Of a stretch of DNA of 64,000 nucleotides, positions 8,229-20,744 are shown piece after piece. A program made the translations under genes and the position numbers. The notes under the pieces were generated by a model that searched no databases, was not told the DNA's origin, and worked only from the letters and a program-made list of their open reading frames with translations. How positions within the stretch are numbered: the stretch's first letter is position 1; each line of letters begins with the position of its first letter. Origin of the DNA: Microvirga sp. (GTDB lineage Bacteria > Pseudomonadota > Alphaproteobacteria > Rhizobiales > Beijerinckiaceae); assembly GCF_014699075.1 (NCBI RefSeq), contig NZ_JACXAB010000003.1, positions 372,001 through 436,000 on the forward strand, given 5' to 3'.

Positions 8229-9317
8229 ATGACTCTCGCTCTTGATGGCGTCTCGAAGAAGGTCGGAGCCTCCACCCACATCGAGGATGTCAATCTCACC
8301 CTGGAGCGCGGCACCCTCAATGTGCTGCTCGGCGCCACATTATCCGGCAAAACCTCCCTCATGCGGCTCATGGCCGGGCTCGATGCGCCGACGAGCGGTC
8401 GCGTGATCGTCGAAGGCAAGGATGTGACAGGCTGGGCCGTGCAACGGCGCAGCGTCGCGATGGTCTATCAGCAGTTCATCAACTATCCCTCGCTCACGGT
8501 CTACGAGAACATCGCCTCCCCCTTGCGAGTCTCCGGCGCAGCACAAAGCGACGTCGATGCGCGCGTGCGCGATGCCGCCAAGCTTCTGAAGCTTGAGCCC
8601 TATCTCGACCGCAAGCCGCTCAATCTCTCCGGCGGCCAGCAGCAGCGGACCGCCATCGCGCGGGCGCTGGTAAAGGGCGCGGATCTCGTCCTCCTCGACG
8701 AGCCGCTGGCGAACCTCGATTACAAGCTGCGGGAGGAACTGCGCGAGGAGCTGCCGAGGGTCTTTGCAGCCTCGGGGGCGATCTTCGTCTACGCCACCAC
8801 CGAACCCTCCGAGGCCCTGCTTCTCGGCGGCAACACGGCCACCCTGTTCCAGGGTCGAGTCACGCAGTTCGGGCCTACCCCGCAGGTTTACCGCCAGCCG
8901 CACGATCTGGTCACGGCCCGCGTCTTCTCGGATCCTCCAATCAACACCCTGAAAGCCCGCAAGGCTGATGGCAGTGCGACTTTGAGCACCGGCGGGCAGG
9001 TTCCTGCGGTTGGGCCTCTCGCCAGCGTTCCCGACGGCGAATACACGGTCGGGTTCCGGGCCCATCATCTCACCCTCGAGCCCACCGGCACCCATGAGAT
9101 CGCGATTCACGCGACCGTGTCCGTGGCCGAGATCACAGGTTCGGAGAGCTATGTGCATCTCGATGCTGGCGACCACCGCTTCGTGGCTCTTGTGCCCGGC
9201 GTGAGGCGCTTGGAGCCGAAGTCTCAGGTAACCGCCTATCTCGATCCCCGCCGCCTCTTCCTCTTCGATGAGCATGGCCGGCTCGCCGCGGCCGATCCGG
9301 CCCAGAAAGCCGCGTGA
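8229..9317 (+). CDS. glpS: Glycerol ABC transporter ATP-binding protein GlpS
   Basis: 362 residues from ATG 8229 (AGGGAAG upstream). ABC ATPase domain: Walker A GATLSGKT (35-42), Q-loop near Q81, signature LSGGQ (133-137), Walker B LLDE with D157-E158, then a C-terminal TOBE-type domain. The H-loop histidine is missing: the segment reads YATTEPSEA, with T191 where His is expected. It is the first of six genes in the rhizobial glycerol-uptake order S-T-P-Q-U-V. It should form a heterodimer with GlpT at the cytoplasmic face and power import. The missing H-loop and the degenerate signature of GlpT fall in the same composite ATP site (see findings). Confidence 0.88.
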   Translation: MTLALDGVSKKVGASTHIEDVNLTLERGTLNVLLGATLSGKTSLMRLMAGLDAPTSGRVIVEGKDVTGWAVQRRSVAMVYQQFINYPSLTVYENIASPLRVSGAAQSDVDARVRDAAKLLKLEPYLDRKPLNLSGGQQQRTAIARALVKGADLVLLDEPLANLDYKLREELREELPRVFAASGAIFVYATTEPSEALLLGGNTATLFQGRVTQFGPTPQVYRQPHDLVTARVFSDPPINTLKARKADGSATLSTGGQVPAVGPLASVPDGEYTVGFRAHHLTLEPTGTHEIAIHATVSVAEITGSESYVHLDAGDHRFVALVPGVRRLEPKSQVTAYLDPRRLFLFDEHGRLAAADPAQKAA

Positions 9318-9327
9318 GGAGAGAACG

Positions 9328-12202
<2,875 letters not shown>

Positions 12203-12213
12203 AGGAGAGCACC

Positions 12214-12495
12214 ATGCCCGATTTCGCCTGGATGGCCTGGACCTGGCAGACCGGCCTCTTCTTTTCAGCCATCGCGAGCCTGCTGCTGATCATGACGCTG
12301 CTGGCGGCGTATCGCCCCGAGACGGAGCGCGTCGGCATCCTGCGTATCCCGACGACGCGCGGCGACCGGCTTTTCATTTCGCTTCTCGGCTCCGCCTTCA
12401 TCCACCTCGCCTGGCTCGGGCTCGTCGGCCCTGACCTGTGGTGGGCGTCTGCGCTTTCGCTCCTCTATGCAGCGGCGGTGTTCCGCTACGTTTAA
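12214..12495 (+). CDS. glpU: Small membrane protein GlpU (DUF2160 family)
   Basis: 93 residues with three hydrophobic helices (about 12-32, 48-66 and 70-88) and a start with MPDFAWMAWTWQTG, characteristic of the DUF2160 family found between glpQ and glpV in rhizobial glycerol operons. AAGGAGAGC precedes the ATG. Its role is not established; position suggests an accessory of the glycerol transporter. Confidence 0.85.
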   Translation: MPDFAWMAWTWQTGLFFSAIASLLLIMTLLAAYRPETERVGILRIPTTRGDRLFISLLGSAFIHLAWLGLVGPDLWWASALSLLYAAAVFRYV

Positions 12496-12585
12496 GGAGC
12501 GACAATTCAAGACCTTCGGTTCATCCGAACGGAAGGGACAAGACCGGCAATGAAGCTGGCTCGGGGGTAATCTGGGAGGACAAGA

Positions 12586-14349
<1,764 letters not shown>

Positions 14350-14354
14350 TCAAA

Positions 14355-14387
14355 GAAAGACCCCGCCTTTGCGGGCGGGGTTCTTTC
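14355..14387 (+). terminator. Rho-independent terminator of the glp operon
   Basis: A GC hairpin: GAAAGACCCCGCC pairs with GGCGGGGTTCTTTC (one bulge), loop TTTGCG, ending in a T-rich stretch. It starts six bases after the glpV stop. Confidence 0.85.
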
Positions 14388-14439
14388 ATACCGTATGACC
14401 TACGATTTCCCCTTCTAGGGAGAAGATTCGTCCGGCAGG

Positions 14440-15507
14440 TCAGGAGTAGGCGCTACGCAGGTCGAGCGTGCTCCTCTGCCCGATATGCCGGTAGTTCTCC
14501 GAAAGCCATGTCCGGGCGGCTTCACGGCCCAGATCTCTAAGCGTCTCGAAGAATTCCCATTTGGCACTCAGGCGCGAGGCGGCGGTAAATTCATCGAGCT
14601 TTTCGCCACCATGGATGCGGTGCATCAGCACCCGCTTGTAGTCCAGTGTCGAAAGCTTGCCCTCGTCGATCAGACGCGTGACGAAATCGACGGCCCGCAA
14701 TTGTTGCAGCAGATTGGCGTTGAACGTGATCTCGGTGAGACGGTTCTGGATTTCCCGAGCGCTCTGTGGCGTCGCCCGGCGTTCGATCGGGTTGATCTGG
14801 ACGAGCACGATGTCGTCGGCCTTCGTCTCATAGAAGAGCGGGAACAGCGCAGGGTTGCCGGAATAGCCTCCGTCCCAATAGGGCTCGCCATCGATCTCGA
14901 CGGCCTTGAAGATCATGGGCAGGCATGCCGAGGCGAGCACGTGATCAACGGTCAGCTCGGGGCCGGTAAAGAGCCGGATCTTCCCGGTCCAGACATTGGT
15001 TGCCGCAATGAAGAGCTTTGCATCCGTGCAAGCGCGCACCCGGTCGAAATCGATCAGCTCGCTGAGAGCATCCCGCAAGGGATTGATGTCGAGCGGGTTC
15101 AGATCATAAGGGCTCGCCACCCGTGACCAGGCATCGAGCCACAGATGGGTCGTTTCGCCGCCAATGCTCCAGAAGCTCAGCATGCGATCGAAGAGCGAGC
15201 GCTGCACAGGCGACAAACCGCCATCCAGGCTGACGCGCTGCCAGAACGTGCGAAGCTGCTCGCGAGCACCGTCCCGCCCGCGTTCGAGCCAGCCCTCGAA
15301 CAGGACCACCGCATTCATGGATCCGGCACTGGCCCCGGTGATCGCCTCGATGGCAAGGCGCCCATCCTCAAGCAAGTAGTCGAGAACGCCCCAGGTGAAG
15401 GCACCGTGAGCCCCGCCGCCCTGCAGGGCGAGCGAAACCGGCTTCTCGGCATTGGGGCTTCTCAGCCCGCGGACAGGGTGGCTGATCTTATCGGCTCGTC
15501 CGGTCAT
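14440..15507 (-). CDS. Patatin-like phospholipase
   Basis: 355 residues from ATG 15507 (GGAG upstream); a TTG at 15612 would add 35 residues. The patatin domain shows the oxyanion-hole GGGAHGAF (30-37), the nucleophile elbow GASAG with S60, and the DGGY motif supplying the catalytic Asp near residue 230. These hydrolases cleave acyl esters of lipids or storage polymers; the substrate cannot be named. No signal peptide is visible, so it is probably cytoplasmic or peripheral. Confidence 0.87.
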   Translation of the reverse strand: MTGRADKISHPVRGLRSPNAEKPVSLALQGGGAHGAFTWGVLDYLLEDGRLAIEAITGASAGSMNAVVLFEGWLERGRDGAREQLRTFWQRVSLDGGLSPVQRSLFDRMLSFWSIGGETTHLWLDAWSRVASPYDLNPLDINPLRDALSELIDFDRVRACTDAKLFIAATNVWTGKIRLFTGPELTVDHVLASACLPMIFKAVEIDGEPYWDGGYSGNPALFPLFYETKADDIVLVQINPIERRATPQSAREIQNRLTEITFNANLLQQLRAVDFVTRLIDEGKLSTLDYKRVLMHRIHGGEKLDEFTAASRLSAKWEFFETLRDLGREAARTWLSENYRHIGQRSTLDLRSAYS

Positions 15508-15818
15508 CGAAGGCTCCCATTCGACTGTCAGCTTACCACGAGCGGCATTGTGCAAGGCAATTTTTGATAATTCTCGGTCGCTATCGATCTGAGTGCTGGC
15601 TACGGCAGTCAAGGAACCGCCTTTAGATCAGGCAAAAGCGTCGCAAACCATTGAAAAGATGGCGGCCCGGCAGGATCGTGACCCATTTGGTACAACCCTT
15701 TGCTCCGCAAAAGTTTCTCATCGGATATAGCAAGCCTCTGCGTAACACGAGTGTTACAAATGTAAGCTCGGAGACTGTCGTACATTGGTGTTGTCGAATG
15801 TTTGGAGGCATCTTCCGC

Positions 15819-16587
15819 CTACTCGGTTGTGGACTCATAACTGCGGATCCAGATGGGGGCTGATGCGAGCTTGATGGCGGCCAGGAAGTTCTCCGGGTTC
15901 TTATCGTACCGGGTGGCAATGCCGCGGTACTGTTTGAGCTTATTGAAGAAGCGCTCCACCAGATTTCTGTAGCGGTACAGAAAGACGTTGAAAACAAACG
16001 AGCCCTTGCGGTTGCTCTTGGGCGGAATGTTCGCCTGGACATCTTGCTCCTGCGCCTGCTCGCGAGTGGCATTGCTGTCATAAGCCTTGTCCGCCGGCAG
16101 GATCGTCCCAGGCTTGAGGTCTTTCAGGAGGACATCGGCCGCCGTGCCGTCATGAGCCTGTCCTGGCGTGAGAGAGATCCGGATCGGTCGCCCTTCGGCA
16201 TCCACCAGAGCATGGATCTTGGTGCTCAGGCCGCCACGGGAACGTCCCATGCCATGATCTCCACCCCCTTTTTACCCGTCGCGCCGTGCTGGTGGACGCG
16301 CACGCACGAACTATCGATTATGACGAGATCGCCATTGTAGGCCGTCGAGACCGCCTGAAGGATGCGATCCCACGCGCCGGCCTCACGCCAGCGCACAAAC
16401 CAATTGTAGCAAGTGGTGGAGCGCCATATCGCTCGGGGATGTCGCGCCAGGGCGAGCCGGTGCGGAAGCGCCAGAGGATGCCATTGAGCACGCGCTGGTC
16501 GTTCACCCGCGGCACACCCCTCGGCTTGTTGGGTAGCAGCGGCTCAATGACATTCCACCCAAAGTCAGTCAGCTCATGGCGGCGCAT
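15819..16587 (-). pseudogene. IS5-family transposase, broken by two 1-base deletions
   Basis: The 5' part (from ATG 16587) encodes MRRHELTDFGWNVIEPLLP and PWRDIPERYG, the N-terminal domain of IS5-type DDE transposases. Near 16425-16430 the frame is lost by one missing base; the second frame continues as TTCYNWFVRWREAGAWDR and VIIDSSCVRVHQHGATGKKG. Near 16266, in an A5G5 run, one more base is missing, and the third frame (from 16250 down) gives MGRSRGGLSTKIHALVDAEG and the C-terminal DDE end with RYRNLVERFFNKLKQYRG. With two bases restored the protein would be one frame. It is probably inactive, though the A/G run could also be a slippery site. Confidence 0.87.
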
Positions 16588-16624
16588 CAGATCCTCCCGG
16601 AACCGGGAGGTGAATCATCAACTC
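15824..16624. mobile_element. IS5-like element remnant, approximate ends
   Basis: The transposase remnant is flanked by an imperfect inverted repeat (9 of 14 bases) at 15824-15837 and 16611-16624, with ACT directly outside on both sides. The repeat is weak and the 3-base duplication could be chance, so the ends are approximate. Confidence 0.4.
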
Positions 16625-16803
16625 ACTGCAAAGAAAAGATCTTTTATGGGTTCACGACCTAGCCAGGGTTGCAACGAACGTCCGATACTGAGTTCGGGTG
16701 CATGGGAACGACCCAAGTGCCCTCGACTTCGGCAGGGTGCCCCTGCATCAAACCACGATGCTTGCGGATTGGGAGCCTGCTGCCCCTATGGCGCGAGGGA
16801 ACT

Positions 16804-16989
16804 TCACTTCTGAACTATAGACGAGATGGCGCAGCGCCGGACGGTCTCGTACGAGACGACAATACCACGCTCGAGGAGCATTTTCTTGTCCAGCCGCAGG
16901 CTAAATGGGAACCTGAAGCAGAGCCTGACCGCGTGAGCGATGATCTTAGGTGGAAAGCGGTGGCGCTTGTAGCTCACGGGCTCTGTCAT
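16804..16989 (-). pseudogene. IS6-family transposase fragment (N-terminus only)
   Basis: From ATG 16989 the frame reads MTEPVSYKRHRFPPKIIAHA, then RFPFSLRL and LLERGIVVSYETVRR, the zinc-finger-like and HTH start of IS6/IS26-type transposases. The similarity stops at about residue 55; the DDE domain is absent. A truncated remnant next to the IS5 remnant. Confidence 0.72.
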
Positions 16990-17051
16990 GGGGGTCCGGC
17001 TACGCGGCCTACCCTCACACTCCAATTAATGTGACAATACTCTCGGCGCCA

Positions 17052-18023
17052 TCAATCCCTTTTATCTAAGCGACGCCCCTGAGCCCCGACAAGCCGCGTC
17101 ATTTTGCGCAGATCCTGCTCTTGCAAATCCATTGCGGCATCCAGCCAAATCTCAACAATGTCCCTCAACTCTTCATAGGTTAGCGGGTTAACACGCCTCT
17201 TAGAACGGTAGATCGCCTTATGAGCGTTATGCTTGCGTCTGTTAGAAGCGATGTAGTCTCTTACAGCATTCTCGCCCTGTCCATCCTCCGCGAGGACATC
17301 GACAACGCCAAGTTGATGCAACTGTTCAGCAGTAAAGACCGTCCCACTCATAATCAGTTTCTCAGCCCCCGCAGTGCCGATCTTACGGGATAGGAGACTG
17401 TATGCGCCCATTCCAGGAAAGAGATTGAACAAAACCTCTGGTAGGCCCATCTTTGCGCTTCGTTCTGCAACCACAATATCGAAGGAGAGCGCACACTCAA
17501 ATCCACCGCCCAACGCATCACCTTGGACCAATGCGATCGTGACCAAGGGTGTGTGGAACGCCATTGCGTTCCCATAAATAACGTCTATGCAGCCATAGGC
17601 GTAATTCTGCAAACCTGCACGATCCTTGCTGCGGATACAATCCGCAAAGAAAGCAAGGTTTCCGCCGAAACTGTAAACACCTGGTGTCTGAGATGCAGCA
17701 ACGAAGTACTCTAAGAGCTGGTGCTGCTCGCGATTCCCTTCGCTCATTATCACCCGGACTGATTCCTGCACACACAACATGTCCTGTATCAGCTCCATAG
17801 TAATCATCGGATGCTGACTTTCACGCATTGCTGCCCAGTATACTTTCTGCTCGAAGTCAATTCGCACATCTATACTCGGCAGACGAAGATTTGTCGCGTG
17901 CCCCCACTCCGGCTCGGAGCGGAGCTTCGGCGTCGGAATCTCAACTGCTGGCACTTCGCTACGATCGACAGCCTGGACGTCGCTTACGGCATGGTCATTT
18001 CGCTGAACCGATAGCGCCAGCAT
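17052..18023 (-). CDS. rpfF: DSF synthase RpfF (crotonase-fold enoyl-CoA hydratase/thioesterase)
   Basis: 323 residues. RpfF proteins make cis-2-unsaturated fatty acids (diffusible signal factor) from 3-hydroxyacyl-ACP by dehydration and thioester hydrolysis. The diagnostic core is here: FGGNLAFFADCI (119-130), VQGDALGGGFECALS with catalytic E176, and MGLPEVLFNLFPGMGAYS with catalytic E196; both glutamates of Xanthomonas RpfF are present. The C-terminal AMDLQEQDLRKMTRLVGAQGRR also matches RpfF and is not typical of ordinary hydratases. The N-terminus is about 45 residues longer than Xanthomonas RpfF. GGAG precedes the ATG. It is divergent from a GGDEF-EAL regulator and RpfC-like kinase, which supports the role. 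The region is A/T-richer than the flanking chromosome. Confidence 0.92.
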   Translation of the reverse strand: MLALSVQRNDHAVSDVQAVDRSEVPAVEIPTPKLRSEPEWGHATNLRLPSIDVRIDFEQKVYWAAMRESQHPMITMELIQDMLCVQESVRVIMSEGNREQHQLLEYFVAASQTPGVYSFGGNLAFFADCIRSKDRAGLQNYAYGCIDVIYGNAMAFHTPLVTIALVQGDALGGGFECALSFDIVVAERSAKMGLPEVLFNLFPGMGAYSLLSRKIGTAGAEKLIMSGTVFTAEQLHQLGVVDVLAEDGQGENAVRDYIASNRRKHNAHKAIYRSKRRVNPLTYEELRDIVEIWLDAAMDLQEQDLRKMTRLVGAQGRRLDKRD

Positions 18024-18572
18024 AAAAATTCTCCATCATAGAGACACTATTGACGTTACGAGCTTCATCTCGTCGACGTTGATGCTGCTAAACCACTAGC
18101 AGGCGTTCATTCCTAAAGATAATGATCTATTAACGAAGATATGTGTAGCTGTTGTTTAGGTTAGTCACGATACTTGGTTAACGGTCGACGCGCGCAATGC
18201 TTGGGTAATATGTCAACTTCTCAGGATCGCGAGCTTCATCACTCCACTGATCAAAACACAAGTTAACCAACCTTCTAAAAAGTTGCTTGACGTAGGACAC
18301 AACCTCTAAATTTCTGTGATATACACGACTTGTGCAGCGCGAATGCGGCTCTTTTGACCTGCACTACTCAGATCAACAATGAGATAGGCTTTAGGCTGCT
18401 GCGTTCGACAACCTTTGATGAGCAACAATACAAATGTGAAACGACAGCATACCGCGCGACCAACGGATCGACGACGAGGGAGTAAGTCGGCTTGGAAGCT
18501 GATAGTTCGCTACGCTCGGCAGAACGAGAGGATTGAACAAACTCGTAGGCTTGGAGCGCTCAGGGGCAATAG
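18024..18572. other. Divergent regulatory region of the DSF module
   Basis: About 550 A/T-rich bases between rpfF and the response regulator gene. It must contain both promoters. TTGACG at 18287-18292 (plus strand) and TTGACA at 18211-18216 (minus strand) are possible -35 elements, but no good -10 sits at the right distance. I see no gene here. Confidence 0.4.
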
Positions 18573-20744
18573 ATGACGACTATTCTGATTGTCGATGACA
18601 GAAGCACTAACCGTAGCATCTACTCGCGGTTGGCACAGGCAATTGAAGAAGATGCGATCGTACACGCATCTGCGTCCCCTCATGAAGCTCTAGACTGGCT
18701 GACCAGATCCTCCCCCGATCTGATCGTGACAGACTTTCGCATGCCCGGAATGGACGGAGCAGAGTTTACCCAACATGTCAGGAGCAGCGAGAACGGGGCA
18801 GATGTTCCTATCATCGTCATCACTGCATACGATGACCGAGCATTCCGACTACAGGCCTTGGAAGCTGGCGCGACCGATTTCCTTCGCTCACCTGTAGATC
18901 ACTATGAGTTCACGACCCGCGCCCGCAATCTCCTTAAGCTTCAACGACAGCAGCAAATAATAAAAGGTCGCGCGCTTGAACTGGAGCATCAGCTTCGGAT
19001 CAGCGAACGCTCTCAAGAGGAACTCGTTCGTAGCAGCAGGAAGGCACTTACCCAAGTTATCGATACGGTGCCCGCAATGATCAGTGCTAGCGATGAGAGC
19101 GGACGCATCGTGTTTGTCAACGCTTACTTCGCTGATTTTGTTGACGTAACCCCGGGATCATTGTTGGGCAGACAAATCAGCGATGTCATTCGGAGCGACA
19201 AGAGCCAACTGGGTAAGCAAATCCACAAGTCAATCCTTGCAAACAAAGGTGACTCTGCCAGCTTCGAAGAACAGATTACCGATAACACCGGATCGCAGCG
19301 CGCATTCTTGACAACTAAAACGTCGTTGCGCGAGCTTATAGGCGGTGTAACAGGAATACTCACGACATCAATTGATATCACGGAGCGGAAGCAGGCGGAA
19401 AACACGCTACGCCATATCGGGCTTCATGACACTCTTACCGATCTTCCCAATCGAAGAATGCTCTACGAGCGGGTTCAGCAGGAGATCAATGACGGACGTG
19501 GATTGTTTGCATTGCTTTTGATTGACCTTGACCGCTTTAAGTCCGTCAATGATGCGCTCGGTCACGCCGGAGGTGACCGCATCCTTCAGCTGGTGACAAG
19601 TCGTCTGATTAGCTGCGTTCCGGAGCACAATCTTATCGCAAGAATGTCTGGTGACGAGTTTGTGGTCGTTCAAACCGAGATTAAAGGCGCGCATGAGGCA
19701 GAAAAACTCGCACGCCACATCATCAACAGCCTGTCGGCCCCATTTCTGTTAGACGGCACCGAGTTAAAAATTGGATGTACAATTGGGTTGGCCTTATCGC
19801 CAAACGACGGCCGCGATGTGGAGAGGCTCCTTAGATATGCCGATTTGGCAATGTATCAAGCGAAGGCTGAAGGAAGAAACACTCTGCGCTTCTACTCCCC
19901 TGAGATGGAAAGCACATCCAAAAATAGCATCAGCTTAGAAGCTGATCTTCTCAGGGCCATTTCTCAAGAGCAATTCATCCTTCATTATCAACCGAAAATT
20001 GACTTGGAGACGGGAGCGATTGTCGGCGCGGAAGCGCTACTACGTTGGATGCGGCCAGATTTCGGTATCACGTCTCCACACACGTTCATCGATATTGCTG
20101 AAGAGACAGGAATGATCAATGAGATCGGCGCCTGGGTGCTAAACGAAGCATGCACTCAAGCAGCCACTTGGCAAGCTCTCGGGTACGGAGCCCTGCAAGT
20201 TGCAGTGAATCTCTCGCCGGTGCAGTTTTTCCGCCAAGATATCGTACAGCTTGTCGCAAGAACGTTACAGATAACAGGTTTGCGACCGGAGAACCTTGAA
20301 CTCGAACTCACAGAAGGCAGTCTTCTCAAGGATGTTGAGAGAACGAAGCTGACGCTCCAGAAGTTGAAGGAACTAGGAGTGCGGATCGCGATCGACGATT
20401 TTGGGGTTGGCTATTCCTCCCTCAGCTATCTAAGAGACTTCCCAGTCGACACGTTGAAGATCGACCGCTCATTCATCTTCAATCTAGCAGACGAGACTCG
20501 TGACGAGGCAATCGTCAGGGCAATCATTTCGCTTGCTGAGAGTTTGGGCTTAAAGGTGGTTGCAGAGGGTGTTGAAAACAGCCTTCAACTTGGGTGCTTG
20601 CTCAATCACCCCTGCAGGGAAGCTCAAGGTTATCTCTTCAGCCGGCCCATCCCCGCAGAGGCGTTTGGCACGCTAATAAAGGAGTGCCCACGGTATCTAA
20701 TACCTAGGCAGGGGGCGCGGCTCAGGACTGCGCAAGTAAAGTGA
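18573..20744 (+). CDS. Response regulator with REC-PAS-GGDEF-EAL architecture (RpfG position)
   Basis: 723 residues. REC domain 3-120 with acidic D8/D9 and phospho-acceptor D54 (VTDFRMPGMDG), T84; the usual conserved Lys is replaced (FLRSP, S105). A coiled stretch 120-155 leads to a PAS domain (about 160-275, ending DITERKQAE). GGDEF domain 280-440 with SGDEF at 359-363 and no RxxD inhibitory site. EAL domain 455-705 with E487-A-L, N546, E578, D608-D609, K629, E665 and Q685, so the phosphodiesterase site looks intact. It may both make and break c-di-GMP. It overlaps the RpfC-like kinase gene by four bases and stands where rpfG (REC-HD-GYP) stands in Xanthomonas. No membrane segment is visible. 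Confidence 0.92.
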   Translation: MTTILIVDDRSTNRSIYSRLAQAIEEDAIVHASASPHEALDWLTRSSPDLIVTDFRMPGMDGAEFTQHVRSSENGADVPIIVITAYDDRAFRLQALEAGATDFLRSPVDHYEFTTRARNLLKLQRQQQIIKGRALELEHQLRISERSQEELVRSSRKALTQVIDTVPAMISASDESGRIVFVNAYFADFVDVTPGSLLGRQISDVIRSDKSQLGKQIHKSILANKGDSASFEEQITDNTGSQRAFLTTKTSLRELIGGVTGILTTSIDITERKQAENTLRHIGLHDTLTDLPNRRMLYERVQQEINDGRGLFALLLIDLDRFKSVNDALGHAGGDRILQLVTSRLISCVPEHNLIARMSGDEFVVVQTEIKGAHEAEKLARHIINSLSAPFLLDGTELKIGCTIGLALSPNDGRDVERLLRYADLAMYQAKAEGRNTLRFYSPEMESTSKNSISLEADLLRAISQEQFILHYQPKIDLETGAIVGAEALLRWMRPDFGITSPHTFIDIAEETGMINEIGAWVLNEACTQAATWQALGYGALQVAVNLSPVQFFRQDIVQLVARTLQITGLRPENLELELTEGSLLKDVERTKLTLQKLKELGVRIAIDDFGVGYSSLSYLRDFPVDTLKIDRSFIFNLADETRDEAIVRAIISLAESLGLKVVAEGVENSLQLGCLLNHPCREAQGYLFSRPIPAEAFGTLIKECPRYLIPRQGARLRTAQVK

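Noticed and set aside
17052..18023. Reading this gene as an ordinary enoyl-CoA hydratase
   Set aside because: The FPGMGAYS and VQGDALGGGFE contexts, the C-terminal helix and the RpfC-like neighbour are specific to RpfF.
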